64,000 nucleotides of DNA, taken from contig NZ_BIMK01000012.1 in NCBI RefSeq assembly GCF_004001045.1, positions 31,254-95,253 on the forward strand, in the 5' to 3' direction. The stretch is from Paenibacillus chibensis. GTDB taxonomy: Bacteria > Bacillota > Bacilli > Paenibacillales > Paenibacillaceae. Below are positions 8,566 to 17,636 of the stretch, one piece after another. Positions within the stretch are counted from its first letter, which is position 1. Each line of letters opens with the position of its first letter. A model generated the notes under the pieces. The model did not search any database. It was not told the origin of the DNA and saw nothing but the letters and a program-made list of their open reading frames with translations. Made by a program: the position numbers and the translations under genes.

Positions 8566-9108
8566 TTAGGCCTTTTGAAAGCTAGGATCTTCCACCGGAT
8601 AGGCAACCCAGCCGTTCTTTTCGATAAAGAGACGCACGGCAATGATTTTACGGTTGTCCATGAGTGTGAAGAAATGGTTCGTGTTCTCAGGTACGGAAAT
8701 AACGTCACCGGCTTCAAGTTCAACATCAAAATAACCCAAGTCGTCGCTGCCTTTAATAACGAAGATGCCCTTACCTGAAACGATCGCCCGGATTTCATCT
8801 TCCGTATGCGTGTGAACTTCCTCGAATTTATTCAAAAGTTCATCCAGATTCGGGGTTGCATCGGACAGCGTGATGACGTCCCAAATTTGATAACCGCGGC
8901 GCGCGGCCAAATCGCGAATCTCTTCGTCGTAGACGCTGAGGATCTGATTTTTTTGATCATCCGTCAATTGAAAGTTATCCTGCAGCTCGGCAGGAAGCTT
9001 GGAAGCGTCCCATTTTTCATATAATACATTTTGTTTGTTTAAAAAATCACGAACGTTTTCGTCTCCAGAGATTCTTTCGTTCGTGTTACGAATAACGATT
9101 TCAGCCAT
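8566..9108 (-). CDS. mtnD: Acireductone dioxygenase (methionine salvage)
   Basis: A 180-residue cupin enzyme that converts 1,2-dihydroxy-3-keto-5-methylthiopentene plus oxygen to the keto acid precursor of methionine and formate. The metal ligands are visible: HTHTEDEIR gives two His and one Glu, and NHFFTL gives the third His. The full length and the two cupin motifs are intact. The rest of the mtn salvage genes are not in this window, but metH lies divergently, so methionine salvage and synthesis sit back to back. Confidence 0.94.
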   Translation of the reverse strand: MAEIVIRNTNERISGDENVRDFLNKQNVLYEKWDASKLPAELQDNFQLTDDQKNQILSVYDEEIRDLAARRGYQIWDVITLSDATPNLDELLNKFEEVHTHTEDEIRAIVSGKGIFVIKGSDDLGYFDVELEAGDVISVPENTNHFFTLMDNRKIIAVRLFIEKNGWVAYPVEDPSFQKA

Positions 9109-9142
9109 TGGTTACCCCTCTTTTCCACTTGGATTAATTTAT

Positions 9143-9171
9143 ATTATAACGAACCCCTTCACCTTTGTCGA
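9143..9171 (-). promoter_or_regulatory. mtnD: SigA-type promoter of mtnD
   Basis: On the minus strand TCGACA (9166-9171) and TATAAT (9143-9148) are 17 bases apart, about 35 bases before the mtnD start. No S-box (SAM) riboswitch fold was recognised between mtnD and metH. Confidence 0.65.
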
Positions 9172-9276
9172 TGTCGTATTCCTTTTTAGGTGTAGGGGTA
9201 GAGCGTTTTCTGGCACTTTTCTAATAGATAGGATTCTGTTAAACTAAGAGCTAACGTTTTGCAGGGAGGAAATAAC

Positions 9277-12200
9277 ATGAACAGACCTGGCTTGCAGGAA
9301 ATAATGAAACAACGAATATTGATACTCGATGGCGCAATGGGCACCATGATCCAGCAGGTCCAGCTTGGTCCAGAGGATTTTGGGGGGGACGAGCTCGAAG
9401 GCTGTAATGAAATGCTGGTGCTGACGCGTCCGGATGTAATTGAAGAAATTCATGAAAAATATCTGGAAGCGGGAGCAGATTTAATTGAAACGAATACGTT
9501 TGGCGCAACTTCCGTTGTGCTTGCGGAATATGATATACCCGAAAAAGCGAGAGAGATAAACCTGAAGGCAGCGGAGATCGCCCGCCGGGCAGCCGACAAA
9601 TTCAGCACGCCGGACAAGCCGAGGTATGTTATCGGGGCCATGGGCCCGACGACCAAGACGCTCTCGGTCACTGGCGGAGTTACGTTCGAGGAACTGATTC
9701 ACAGCTATGAAGAACAGGCCTACGCTTTAATTGAGGGGCGCGTTGACGCACTGCTCCTTGAGACGAGTCAGGATACGCTCAACGTCAAAGCGGGGAGCAT
9801 CGGGATTCGGCGGGCATTCGATCACAGCGGCATCACGCTGCCGGTGATGATTTCCGGTACGATTGAACCGATGGGAACGACGCTTGCAGGGCAAAACATC
9901 GAGGCCTTCTATATTTCATTGGAGCATTTGAACCCGGTTTCGGTGGGATTGAACTGCGCGACAGGACCGGAATTCATGCGCGATCATATCCGCTCTTTGT
10001 CGGCTATGGCCAAGACGGCAGTCAGCTGTTATCCAAATGCGGGTCTGCCGGACGAAAACGGGCATTATCACGAATCACCGGATTCGCTTGCCCGTAAAAT
10101 GGAGGATTTCGCAAAGCAGGGCTGGTTGAACATCGCGGGCGGCTGCTGCGGCACGACCCCGGATCATATTCGGGCTTTGTCCGATGTGATGAGCCAGTAT
10201 GATCCGCGTCCAATGGAAGGAACCCATTCGCCGGCCATTTCGGGGATAGATCCGGTCTATATTGAATCCGACAACCGGCCGTATATGGTAGGGGAACGTA
10301 CGAATGTGCTCGGCTCGCGCAAATTCAAGCGTCTCATTGTGGAAGGCAAATACGAGGAAGCCTCGGAAATTGCCCGCGCACAAGTGAAAAACGGAGCTCA
10401 TGTGATCGATGTGTGCGTTCAGGACCCTGATCGCGATGAAGCGGAGGACATGAAGCAGTTTCTCGAGCTCGTCGTGAAGAAGGTCAAAGTGCCGCTGATG
10501 ATCGACACCACGGACGCGGAAGTGATCGATCTTGCGCTCAGTTATTCCCAGGGCAAAGCGATTATTAACTCCATTAATCTTGAAGATGGTGAAGAAAAAT
10601 TCGAGCGGGTGACGCCGCTCATTCATAAATACGGCGCGGCGGTCGTCGTCGGAACGATCGATGAGACGGGACAGGCGATTCATCGGGATGACAAATTAAA
10701 GGTAGCCAAACGATCCTACGATCTGCTGGTGAACAAATACCATTTGAAAGCGGAAGATTTGATTTTCGATACGCTGGTCTTTCCGGTAGGTACAGGCGAT
10801 GAGCAGTATCTCGGCTCCGCGAAGGAGACGATTGAAGGGATCCGCCTTATTAAGGAAGCTTTGCCGGAATGCCAGACGATTCTTGGGGTCAGCAACGTGT
10901 CCTTTGGTCTTCCGGAAGCCGGGCGTGAGGTTCTGAACTCGGTCTTTTTATACGAATGCACGAAAGCGGGACTGGATTATGCGATCGTGAACACGGAGAA
11001 GCTGGAACGATATGCTTCGATTCCGGAGGAAGAACGCAAGCTTGCGGAAGCCTTGATCTACGATACAAATGATGAAACACTGGCCTCCTTTGTTGCGGCA
11101 TTCCGTAACAAGAAAGTCGAGAAGAAGGAAAAGTTGTCCAATCTGTCGCTGGAGGAGCGGCTGGCTTCATACGTCGTCGAGGGCTCCAAGGAAGGGCTTA
11201 TCCCTGATTTGGAAGCAGCCCTGCAAAAATACGGAGCGCTCGAAATCATTAACGGTCCGTTGATGGAAGGCATGTCCGAGGTTGGGCGTCTGTTCAACAA
11301 CAACGAGCTGATCGTGGCCGAAGTACTGCAGAGCGCCGAAGTAATGAAAGCCTCCGTGTCCTATTTGGAGCAGTTCATGGAAAAGAATGAATCCTCCGTG
11401 AAAGGCAAAATGCTTCTGGCCACCGTGAAAGGCGACGTGCATGACATCGGGAAAAATCTGGTAGAAATTATCCTTTCGAATAACGGTTACCAGATCGTCA
11501 ATCTGGGTATAAAAGTAGCACCGGAAACCATCATTGAAGCCTACCGCAGAGAGAAAGCGGATATGATCGGCTTATCCGGCCTTCTGGTCAAGTCTGCACA
11601 GCAGATGGTTCTTACCGCGCAGGATTTGAAAAATGCAGGAGTCGACGTTCCGATCATGGTGGGCGGAGCTGCGCTGACCCGTAAATTTACGAAAACCCGG
11701 ATCCGTCCTGAATACGAAGGCATGGTCGTGTACGCCAAGGATGCCATGGACGGTTTGGATCTGGCCAATAAGCTGATGGATCCCATCCAGCGTGAGCTGA
11801 TGCAGGTTGAAATGCAGGCTGAGCTCGAAGCGCTGGCTGCTGAAGTCGAAAAGCCGAAGGCCATGCCGGAACCGACCAGAGCGGCCAAGTCCAGCGTATC
11901 GACGGATGTGCCGGTGTTTAATCCGCCGGATATGGAGCGTCATATTATCCGGAACTACCCGATCAAGCATATCGTTCCGTATATGAATATGCAGATGCTC
12001 CTTGGTCATCATTTGGGGCTGAGGGGACAGGTGGAACAGCTGCTGGCCGATGGCAACGAGAAGGCGGTCGAACTGAAAGCAACGGTGGACAGCATTCTTG
12101 ATCAAGCATCGAAGGAAGGCATTATTCAGGCTCATGCGATGTATCGTTTCTTCCCGGCCCAATCCCGGGGAAATGATATTGTCATATACGATCCCGAGGA

Positions 12201-12720
12201 TACGACGAAGGTGCTTCATACGTTCAGCTTTCCAAGGCAAAACGTGCCGCCTTTCCTGTGCTTGGCGGATTTCCTGAAATCCAAGGACAGCGGACAGATG
12301 GATTACGTAGGTTTCTTGGTGGTGACAGCCGGGCAGGGGATTTCCAAGCTGGCTTCCGAATGGAAGGATAAAGGCGATTACCTTCGCTCCCATGTCCTTC
12401 AATCGGTGGCGCTCGAGACAGCCGAAGCGCTTGCGGAGCGGGTCCATCACATCATGCGGGACAGCTGGGGCTTCCCGGATCCTGCCGATATGACCATGAA
12501 GCAGCGCCATGGGGCCCGCTATCAAGGGATTCGAGTTTCCTTCGGGTATCCGGCTTGTCCGGATCTGGAAGATCAGGAGCCGTTATTTAATCTGATGAAA
12601 CCGGAAGATATCGGCGTTCAGCTTACGGAAGGCTTCATGATGGAGCCGGAAGCATCGGTATCGGCTATGGTGTTTGCCCATCCGGAAGCCCGTTACTTTA
12701 ATGTGGACAAGGCTAAATGA
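9277..12720 (+). CDS. metH: Cobalamin-dependent methionine synthase
   Basis: An enzyme of 1,147 residues that transfers the methyl group of 5-methyltetrahydrofolate to homocysteine through cobalamin. All four modules are present. The homocysteine-binding barrel (about 1-330) has the zinc site near GLNCATGP and GGCCGTTP. The folate-binding domain (about 345-620) starts at VGERTNVLGSRKFK. The B12 module (about 650-860) has the cobalamin His motif DVHDIGKNLVEIIL and the GLSGLL strand. The AdoMet reactivation domain (about 900-1140) carries YRFFPAQSRGNDI and RYQGIRVSFGYPACPD. The ATG at 9277 follows GGGAGGA by six bases; an in-frame TTG 18 bases earlier overlaps that site and is rejected. Confidence 0.97.
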   Translation: MNRPGLQEIMKQRILILDGAMGTMIQQVQLGPEDFGGDELEGCNEMLVLTRPDVIEEIHEKYLEAGADLIETNTFGATSVVLAEYDIPEKAREINLKAAEIARRAADKFSTPDKPRYVIGAMGPTTKTLSVTGGVTFEELIHSYEEQAYALIEGRVDALLLETSQDTLNVKAGSIGIRRAFDHSGITLPVMISGTIEPMGTTLAGQNIEAFYISLEHLNPVSVGLNCATGPEFMRDHIRSLSAMAKTAVSCYPNAGLPDENGHYHESPDSLARKMEDFAKQGWLNIAGGCCGTTPDHIRALSDVMSQYDPRPMEGTHSPAISGIDPVYIESDNRPYMVGERTNVLGSRKFKRLIVEGKYEEASEIARAQVKNGAHVIDVCVQDPDRDEAEDMKQFLELVVKKVKVPLMIDTTDAEVIDLALSYSQGKAIINSINLEDGEEKFERVTPLIHKYGAAVVVGTIDETGQAIHRDDKLKVAKRSYDLLVNKYHLKAEDLIFDTLVFPVGTGDEQYLGSAKETIEGIRLIKEALPECQTILGVSNVSFGLPEAGREVLNSVFLYECTKAGLDYAIVNTEKLERYASIPEEERKLAEALIYDTNDETLASFVAAFRNKKVEKKEKLSNLSLEERLASYVVEGSKEGLIPDLEAALQKYGALEIINGPLMEGMSEVGRLFNNNELIVAEVLQSAEVMKASVSYLEQFMEKNESSVKGKMLLATVKGDVHDIGKNLVEIILSNNGYQIVNLGIKVAPETIIEAYRREKADMIGLSGLLVKSAQQMVLTAQDLKNAGVDVPIMVGGAALTRKFTKTRIRPEYEGMVVYAKDAMDGLDLANKLMDPIQRELMQVEMQAELEALAAEVEKPKAMPEPTRAAKSSVSTDVPVFNPPDMERHIIRNYPIKHIVPYMNMQMLLGHHLGLRGQVEQLLADGNEKAVELKATVDSILDQASKEGIIQAHAMYRFFPAQSRGNDIVIYDPEDTTKVLHTFSFPRQNVPPFLCLADFLKSKDSGQMDYVGFLVVTAGQGISKLASEWKDKGDYLRSHVLQSVALETAEALAERVHHIMRDSWGFPDPADMTMKQRHGARYQGIRVSFGYPACPDLEDQEPLFNLMKPEDIGVQLTEGFMMEPEASVSAMVFAHPEARYFNVDKAK

Positions 12721-12745
12721 TATACTCTTCATAGAGGTGATACGA

Positions 12746-12779
12746 GCAAAAAATCCTCCGCTTCTGGAGGTTTTTTTGC
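12746..12779 (+). terminator. Terminator after metH
   Basis: GCAAAAAATCCTCC pairs with GGAGGTTTTTTTGC; the right arm doubles as the T-run. Confidence 0.8.
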
Positions 12780-12966
12780 CGACAAATCCTGAATAGCGTA
12801 TAAAAGGATGCTGCTTGCTGTTAAATGTAAATTGAACGAAAGAAAAGTAGCTTCTTCCCTGATGACACCCAAAATTCATGGCGAAGAAGAACACAGCTTG
12901 AGTTCATTTTATGAAGCAGCAGCTCTTTTTCGCTTTTTGACATACATAGAAAGAAGGTTGCTTGTG

Positions 12967-13896
12967 ATGGAACTTGAATTTTTGGGGACCAATGCTGGAG
13001 TGCCCTCGCTGCAGCGCAACGTAACGTCCATGGCGCTGCGCATGTTCGAAGAACGGCGCACGTTTTGGCTGTTTGACTGCGGAGAGGCAACGCAGCACCA
13101 GATTTTGCGATCTTCGTTAAAGCTCAGCAAGCTGGAAAAAATCTTTGTCACCCATTTGCACGGCGATCATATTTTCGGCCTGCCGGGATTACTGTCCAGT
13201 CGAGCTTATCAAGGCGGTACGACGAAGCTGACCATGTACGGTCCACCGGGACTAAAGCAGTTTATAGATGTCAGCCTGACGCTCAGCCAGTCCCGAATCG
13301 AATACGAGCTTGAGGTGGTCGAACACACGGGGGGAACTGTATACGAGGATCAGGAATTTACAGTCGAATCGCTGCTGCTAGACCACCGGGTGGATAGTTA
13401 TGGCTATCGTATTACTGAAAAAGATAAAGCCGGAAGCCTTGATCTGAAGCGGATGTCCGAGTATGGGCTTAAACCGGGTCCTGTGTACGGCAAGCTTAAA
13501 CGCGGAGAAAGCATCGATCTGGGCGATGGCCGGATGTTGAAGCCGGAAGATGTTTTGGGATCGCCTAAAAAGGGCCGGGTCGTAACGATCCTCGGGGATA
13601 CCCGTCCTTGCGACAACGTGCTGACCCTGGCGCGCGATGCGGATTTGCTCGTTCATGAAGCGACATTCATGGATGATTTAAAGGAATCAGCTTATAATTA
13701 TCATCACTGCACTTCGGTTCAAGCGGCGGAAGCTGCGCTGCGGGCTGGGGCCAAAGCGTTGATTCTGACGCATTTCAGCTCCCGATATAAAGACATGGAG
13801 CATTTGCAGCCGCTGCTTGACGAAGCACGGACGGTATTTCCGAATACCTTGCTGGCGGAAGAACTGGTTTTATTCCCGGTTCAAAGGCATACCTAA
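12967..13896 (+). CDS. rnz: Ribonuclease Z (tRNA 3'-end endonuclease)
   Basis: A 309-residue metallo-beta-lactamase-fold nuclease that trims tRNA 3' trailers. The zinc motif HLHGDHIFGLPG is followed by the exosite region, then GDTRPC and a late HFSSRY motif; the length matches the short bacterial RNase Z (about 307). The start MELEFLGTNAGVPS is the conserved family start and follows AGAAGG by nine bases. The frame is open for another 53 codons upstream, which carry no homology and are left out. Confidence 0.95.
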   Translation: MELEFLGTNAGVPSLQRNVTSMALRMFEERRTFWLFDCGEATQHQILRSSLKLSKLEKIFVTHLHGDHIFGLPGLLSSRAYQGGTTKLTMYGPPGLKQFIDVSLTLSQSRIEYELEVVEHTGGTVYEDQEFTVESLLLDHRVDSYGYRITEKDKAGSLDLKRMSEYGLKPGPVYGKLKRGESIDLGDGRMLKPEDVLGSPKKGRVVTILGDTRPCDNVLTLARDADLLVHEATFMDDLKESAYNYHHCTSVQAAEAALRAGAKALILTHFSSRYKDMEHLQPLLDEARTVFPNTLLAEELVLFPVQRHT

Positions 13897-13925
13897 GTTC
13901 ACGTTAAAAACTGAAGAAGGAAACG

Positions 13926-13950
13926 AAAAGCTCCGGCCGGAGCTTTTTTT
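13926..13950 (+). terminator. Terminator after rnz
   Basis: AAAAGCTCCGG is followed directly by its reverse complement CCGGAGCTTTT and further T residues. Confidence 0.88.
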
Positions 13951-13955
13951 AGCTG

Positions 13956-14043
13956 TATAGATTGAACTAAAGTTTTTCATTGAACTTCCTGATATAACGG
14001 CCCATTGCGGCCTGTAACTTTCATTTCTTTAGTTCATTCTATA
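13956..14043. repeat. 88-bp long inverted repeat (MITE-like or structured RNA)
   Basis: TATAGATTGAACTAAAG (13956-13972) and CTTTAGTTCATTCTATA (14027-14043) are inverted copies with one mismatch. Nested inside are AAAGTT/AACTTT arms and a GGCC-CATTGC-GGCC hairpin, so the whole segment folds as one long branched hairpin. The ends read TA-TAGATT and TTCTA-TA, which would fit a TA target duplication, but this is not proven. It is distinct from the rnz terminator six bases upstream. Confidence 0.6.
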
Positions 14044-14402
14044 TAGCAGACCGGTAAAATGCGGAGCGAGAGTGGACGGATTATTTTCCGGGAAAGCGCA
14101 GGAAGTGACATCAGGCATAATTTTTTGCGTTCAAAAAGTGCTGCCAGCCTATGTACTTTGACGAACGGCGGAGAAAAAGTGTCAAATACGTCGCGTTTTT
14201 CGAAAGAATGCTGGAATGAGTTGCGGCGTTTCTTCATTTTTCTTAAAATAGAATGTGCATTATCGCAGGAAATAAGGGGAATATCCGCTTCGAAGGAGAA
14301 ATTTCCTGGCTAAAAGCGGGAAATAGCATCGCATGGATATTCTCTTGCTAATTCATGATTGCCTGATCCTATGGATCTGTCTAAGCAGAAAGAGGCGCAA
14401 AA
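14044..14402. other. Intergenic region without recognised gene
   Basis: About 360 bases between the inverted repeat and the next gene. Short open frames on either strand lack family resemblance, and no RNA motif was recognised. Confidence 0.5.
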
Positions 14403-15206
14403 ATGACACAGTATAAAGCAACCAAGGGGCTGCTCATTGACCTGGATGGAACTTTGTATCATGGAATCAACCGCATACCCGGGGCGGATACGCTGATTCA
14501 AGCGTTAAAAGAACGTCATATCCCTTATATGTTCGTTACCAACAATTCTTCCCGGACAGCAGAAGGCGTAGCCAAGCACTTGAGCGAGATGGGAATACCC
14601 GCGTCAGCTGAGGAGGTATGCACCTCCTCGCTCGCGGCAGCGAAATATATCGGCGAAGAATCTCCAGGAGCCGCGGTGGCTATGCTAGGAGAAGAAGGAC
14701 TCCGGCAAGCCCTGCTGCAGGCAGGCTTGCGCATCGTGGTAGAGAAGCCGCAATATGTCGTGCAGGGGATCGATCGTTCGTTTACGTACGAAACCTTGGC
14801 ACAGGCCGTTCACTGGATTCGCGAAGGGGCGAACTACGTGCTGACCAATCCGGATCTGCTGCTTCCATCGGATCGGGGACTGGTGCCGGGAGCTGGTGCT
14901 TTAAGTGCCTCGATTCAAGCTGCGGCAGCTGCCGAGCCCGTCATCATCGGCAAACCGGCGAGCCACCTCATGAAGTATGCCACGGATCGGCTGGGAATCT
15001 CTCCAGCGGAAGCGACTGTGATCGGAGATAACATGCGTACGGATATTGCCGCAGGAGCTGCAGCCGGTTGCCAGACCATTCTAGTGCTGACCGGGTTGAC
15101 GACGGAGGAAAACCTGCAAGCGAATATACAGGCAGCAGGGCTTGAACCGGATATCATCTGCAAAGAATTGTACGAATTAACGGAGCTTTTAACTACGCGA
15201 GCATAG
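14403..15206 (+). CDS. HAD-superfamily phosphatase, NagD/YutF type (subfamily IIA)
   Basis: A 267-residue cytoplasmic sugar-phosphate or nucleotide phosphatase. Motif I is LIDLDGTLYHG near residue 12, motif II is FVTNNSSR, and motifs III/IV are IIGKPASHLM and VIGDNMRTDIAAGAAAG. The large alpha/beta cap between motifs II and III marks the IIA class, as in YutF, AraL and NagD. AAAGAGG precedes the start. The substrate cannot be assigned. Confidence 0.9.
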   Translation: MTQYKATKGLLIDLDGTLYHGINRIPGADTLIQALKERHIPYMFVTNNSSRTAEGVAKHLSEMGIPASAEEVCTSSLAAAKYIGEESPGAAVAMLGEEGLRQALLQAGLRIVVEKPQYVVQGIDRSFTYETLAQAVHWIREGANYVLTNPDLLLPSDRGLVPGAGALSASIQAAAAAEPVIIGKPASHLMKYATDRLGISPAEATVIGDNMRTDIAAGAAAGCQTILVLTGLTTEENLQANIQAAGLEPDIICKELYELTELLTTRA

Positions 15207-15261
15207 AACGCCCAAATAGATGCAGACCATCATTGCTGTATACGAAAGGATCGATGAATCA

Positions 15262-16077
15262 ATGCCGGAACTGCCGGAAATGGAAAATTACCGAAGACTT
15301 CTTTCGGAGTACATCATAAACCAACCGATTACCCAGGTCGTGGTCAACCGGGAGAAGTCCCTGAACGTGCCTGCGGACCAGTTTACACAGGAGCTCTTGG
15401 GACTGCGTGCCATTTTTGTGGAGAGACGGGGAAAGCATCTGATTTTCCACATGAACAATGGCCGCCGTCTCCTGCTTCATCTGATGCTTGGCGGATTGCT
15501 ATACTATGGTAGCGACGAGGACCGGCCCGACCGGAGTACCCAGGTGGAAATTACGTTTGGACAGCATACCCTGTTCTTCATAGGGCTTCGGCTCGGTTAT
15601 CTTCATCTGCTGACCGCCAAAGAGGTGGAGGAGGCGCTGAAGCCGTTAGGGCCGGAGCTGATTGACCGCCGCATGAGCAAGGAGCGTTTTATTGAGCTGC
15701 TGAAAGGGCGTCGCGGGGCTTTGAAAAGCCTGCTCGTCAATCAGCATGTGATTGCGGGCATCGGCAACTGTTACGCGGATGAAATCGCGTTTGAAGCAGG
15801 ATTGCTGCCCTCCGCCAAAATACAGGAGCTTTCCGCGGAAGCCGTGGGCCGTTTATATGATGCTGCTGTCAAGGTTCTTACGGAGGCGCTGGAGCATGGC
15901 GGCTATATGGAAGCGCCTTTTATGGAAGGCGATGCGGTGACCGGCGGGTATGATGAGATGTGCAACGTTTACGACCGGGAAGGGGAAAGCTGCGTACGCT
16001 GCAGCGGGGTGGTAAACAAAGTGGAATTGACAGGACGCAAAGCGTTTTTCTGCCCGTCCTGCCAGCATGAGCAGTAA
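15262..16077 (+). CDS. Fpg/Nei-family DNA glycosylase/AP lyase
   Basis: A 271-residue base-excision repair enzyme. It begins MPELPEME, so Pro2 (Schiff-base nucleophile) and Glu3 are present. RRGKHLIF supplies the conserved lysine. The H2TH region includes NQHVIAGIGNCYADEIAFEAGL, which is nearly the family signature, and the zinc finger is C-x2-C ... C-x2-C near the C-terminus. The N-terminal sequence after MPELPE differs from classical MutM, so the base specificity (oxidised purine or pyrimidine) is left open. The start at 15262 is fixed by the invariant N-terminus. It overlaps the endonuclease IV gene by 11 bases. Confidence 0.9.
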   Translation: MPELPEMENYRRLLSEYIINQPITQVVVNREKSLNVPADQFTQELLGLRAIFVERRGKHLIFHMNNGRRLLLHLMLGGLLYYGSDEDRPDRSTQVEITFGQHTLFFIGLRLGYLHLLTAKEVEEALKPLGPELIDRRMSKERFIELLKGRRGALKSLLVNQHVIAGIGNCYADEIAFEAGLLPSAKIQELSAEAVGRLYDAAVKVLTEALEHGGYMEAPFMEGDAVTGGYDEMCNVYDREGESCVRCSGVVNKVELTGRKAFFCPSCQHEQ

Positions 16078-16933
16078 CATTTGGATCGGCTGTCATGTCA
16101 GTACCCGCGGCGGTTTCGGGAGAGCGGCCAGGCGGGCATGGGATATGGGAGCCGTGTCTTTTCAATATTTTCCTAAAAATCCGCGCAGCTTGGCATGGAA
16201 AGAGCTCGATACTGCCGCTGCGGCGGATTGCTTGCGTTTTTGCCTTGAAAAAGGGCTTCCGAGCATTGCCCACACACCGTATCCGGTCAACATCGCTGCG
16301 GGCGCTACGCGTGGAAGAGACCTTTATGAGGCTACCGTGGCTTCCCTGAAAAATGACCTGATGATCGCCGAAGCCTGCGGGTCTATCGGAATTGTCGTAC
16401 ATTTCGGTCATTTAAAAAGCGCGGACCCGTTACAAGGCTATAAAAATATAATACAATGTTTAAATGAAACACTGGCGGATTGGCAGGGCAAAGCCAAAAT
16501 CCTTCTGGAAAACCAGGCGGGACAGCCCGGTTCGATGGGAATCACATTGGAGGAGCTGGCCAACGTCCGCAATTTGGCGGATGAGCCGCAAAAAATCGCT
16601 TTTTGCCTGGACACCTGCCATGCCTTTGCCTCGAATACATGGATTCCCGGTCAGACGGAGCATTTTATGGAACGCGGCCGCGAGTTGGGCTATTGGAAAC
16701 AGCTTGCGGCCGTCCATTTGAACGATTCCAAGTATCCGTCAGGATCGGGCAAGGATCGGCATGCCCGCGCCGGTGAAGGGTATATTGGCATGGATGGCAT
16801 AGTCAAACTGCTTTCCTATCCGGAATTTCAGCACAAACCTGTGATTTTGGAGACGGAGGCAGGAAGCGATGGAACCCACCGGGATGAAATCGAATCGATA
16901 AACCGGGCTTTGGATCAGGCAAAGTTGAGATAA
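16067..16933 (+). CDS. nfo: Endonuclease IV (deoxyribonuclease IV)
   Basis: A 288-residue TIM-barrel AP endonuclease that cleaves 5' of abasic sites. The metal-ligand motifs occur in order: HVSTRGGF, HTPYPVN, VVHFGH, LLENQAG, CLDTCHAFA, HLNDSKYPSGSGKDRHA and ILETEAG. It starts inside the upstream glycosylase gene, so base removal and strand incision are translationally coupled. Confidence 0.95.
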   Translation: MSSNIWIGCHVSTRGGFGRAARRAWDMGAVSFQYFPKNPRSLAWKELDTAAAADCLRFCLEKGLPSIAHTPYPVNIAAGATRGRDLYEATVASLKNDLMIAEACGSIGIVVHFGHLKSADPLQGYKNIIQCLNETLADWQGKAKILLENQAGQPGSMGITLEELANVRNLADEPQKIAFCLDTCHAFASNTWIPGQTEHFMERGRELGYWKQLAAVHLNDSKYPSGSGKDRHARAGEGYIGMDGIVKLLSYPEFQHKPVILETEAGSDGTHRDEIESINRALDQAKLR

Positions 16934-16980
16934 AGCCTGTCTTTTGACAACGTGAAGGCCGGGAGAAAGGGGAAACGGCT

Positions 16981-17322
16981 GTGATACATGTATTTCTGGA
17001 TGATTGCCGGCGTTGTCCGCAAGGATTCGCTCTGGCCAAAAATGCTGAGGAGTGCCTCCTGATGCTTGGGGAGTGCGAGGTCGACATTTTATCGCTTGAC
17101 TACGATCTTGGCCCCGGTGAACCTACAGGTAAATCCGTGGTGCTTGGGATGATCTCGATGCAGCGGTTTCCTAAGGAAATCTTTTTGCATACGTCCAGCA
17201 TGTGGGGAAAGAAGGAAATGTACGAGCTTTTGTACCAGTCTGTCCCCGGGCATGTTAAGCTGCATAATGGACCGATCCCTCCCGAGATGCTATTGCGCAT
17301 TGCAGAGGAGGGGAAGGCATGA
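16981..17322 (+). CDS. Small receiver-like protein (cyclic-phosphate-processing cREC type, tentative)
   Basis: A 113-residue single-domain protein. VFLDDCRRCP near the N-terminus, ILSLDYDLGPGEPTG in the middle and IFLHTSS further on match the layout of small receiver-like domains often annotated as cREC or, wrongly, as FtsJ. No output domain is attached. It starts with GTG and overlaps the next gene by four bases. The true substrate or partner is unknown. Confidence 0.65.
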   Translation: MIHVFLDDCRRCPQGFALAKNAEECLLMLGECEVDILSLDYDLGPGEPTGKSVVLGMISMQRFPKEIFLHTSSMWGKKEMYELLYQSVPGHVKLHNGPIPPEMLLRIAEEGKA

Positions 17323-17636
17323 GGCAGCTTGACGAAAAGCAGCTGCTTGAAGAGCTGTGGAGCAAGGGCAAGCCGCTTGCGGTCTTTATGCATACTCCGT
17401 TTTGCGGGACTTGCAAGGTTGCGCGGCGCATGCTGGAGGTTACGGAGCATATGCTGCCCGAAGGGATTATTGCTGAAGCGGATGTGAACATGCTGCCAAA
17501 AGTCGTGGAGCAGTACAAGATCCGCAGCGTTCCGGCGCTCTTAATCACCGATGCCCAGCGGAGCCGCAAGCCTGAGGTCGTATATTCCATGGGGTCGGTC
17601 GCCGACCTTTTAGCTCAGATAAGGGGAGTGCTCTGA
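17319..17636 (+). CDS. Thioredoxin-family protein
   Basis: A 105-residue cytoplasmic thioredoxin-like protein. The redox motif is CGTC in HTPFCGTCKVARRML, and the cis-proline lies in IRSVPALLI. The active site differs from the CGPC of housekeeping thioredoxin. It is coupled at both ends: its ATG overlaps the previous stop and its stop overlaps the next ATG. Confidence 0.85.
   Translation: MRQLDEKQLLEELWSKGKPLAVFMHTPFCGTCKVARRMLEVTEHMLPEGIIAEADVNMLPKVVEQYKIRSVPALLITDAQRSRKPEVVYSMGSVADLLAQIRGVL

Noticed and set aside
9109..9276. Riboswitch (S-box or cobalamin) ahead of metH
   Set aside because: The gap is only 168 bases, part of it is the mtnD promoter, and none of the conserved core blocks was recognised.
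14059..14313. 84-codon frame between rnz and the HAD gene
   Set aside because: No recognisable features, poor ribosome site, Ser/Arg/Lys-rich like random translation.
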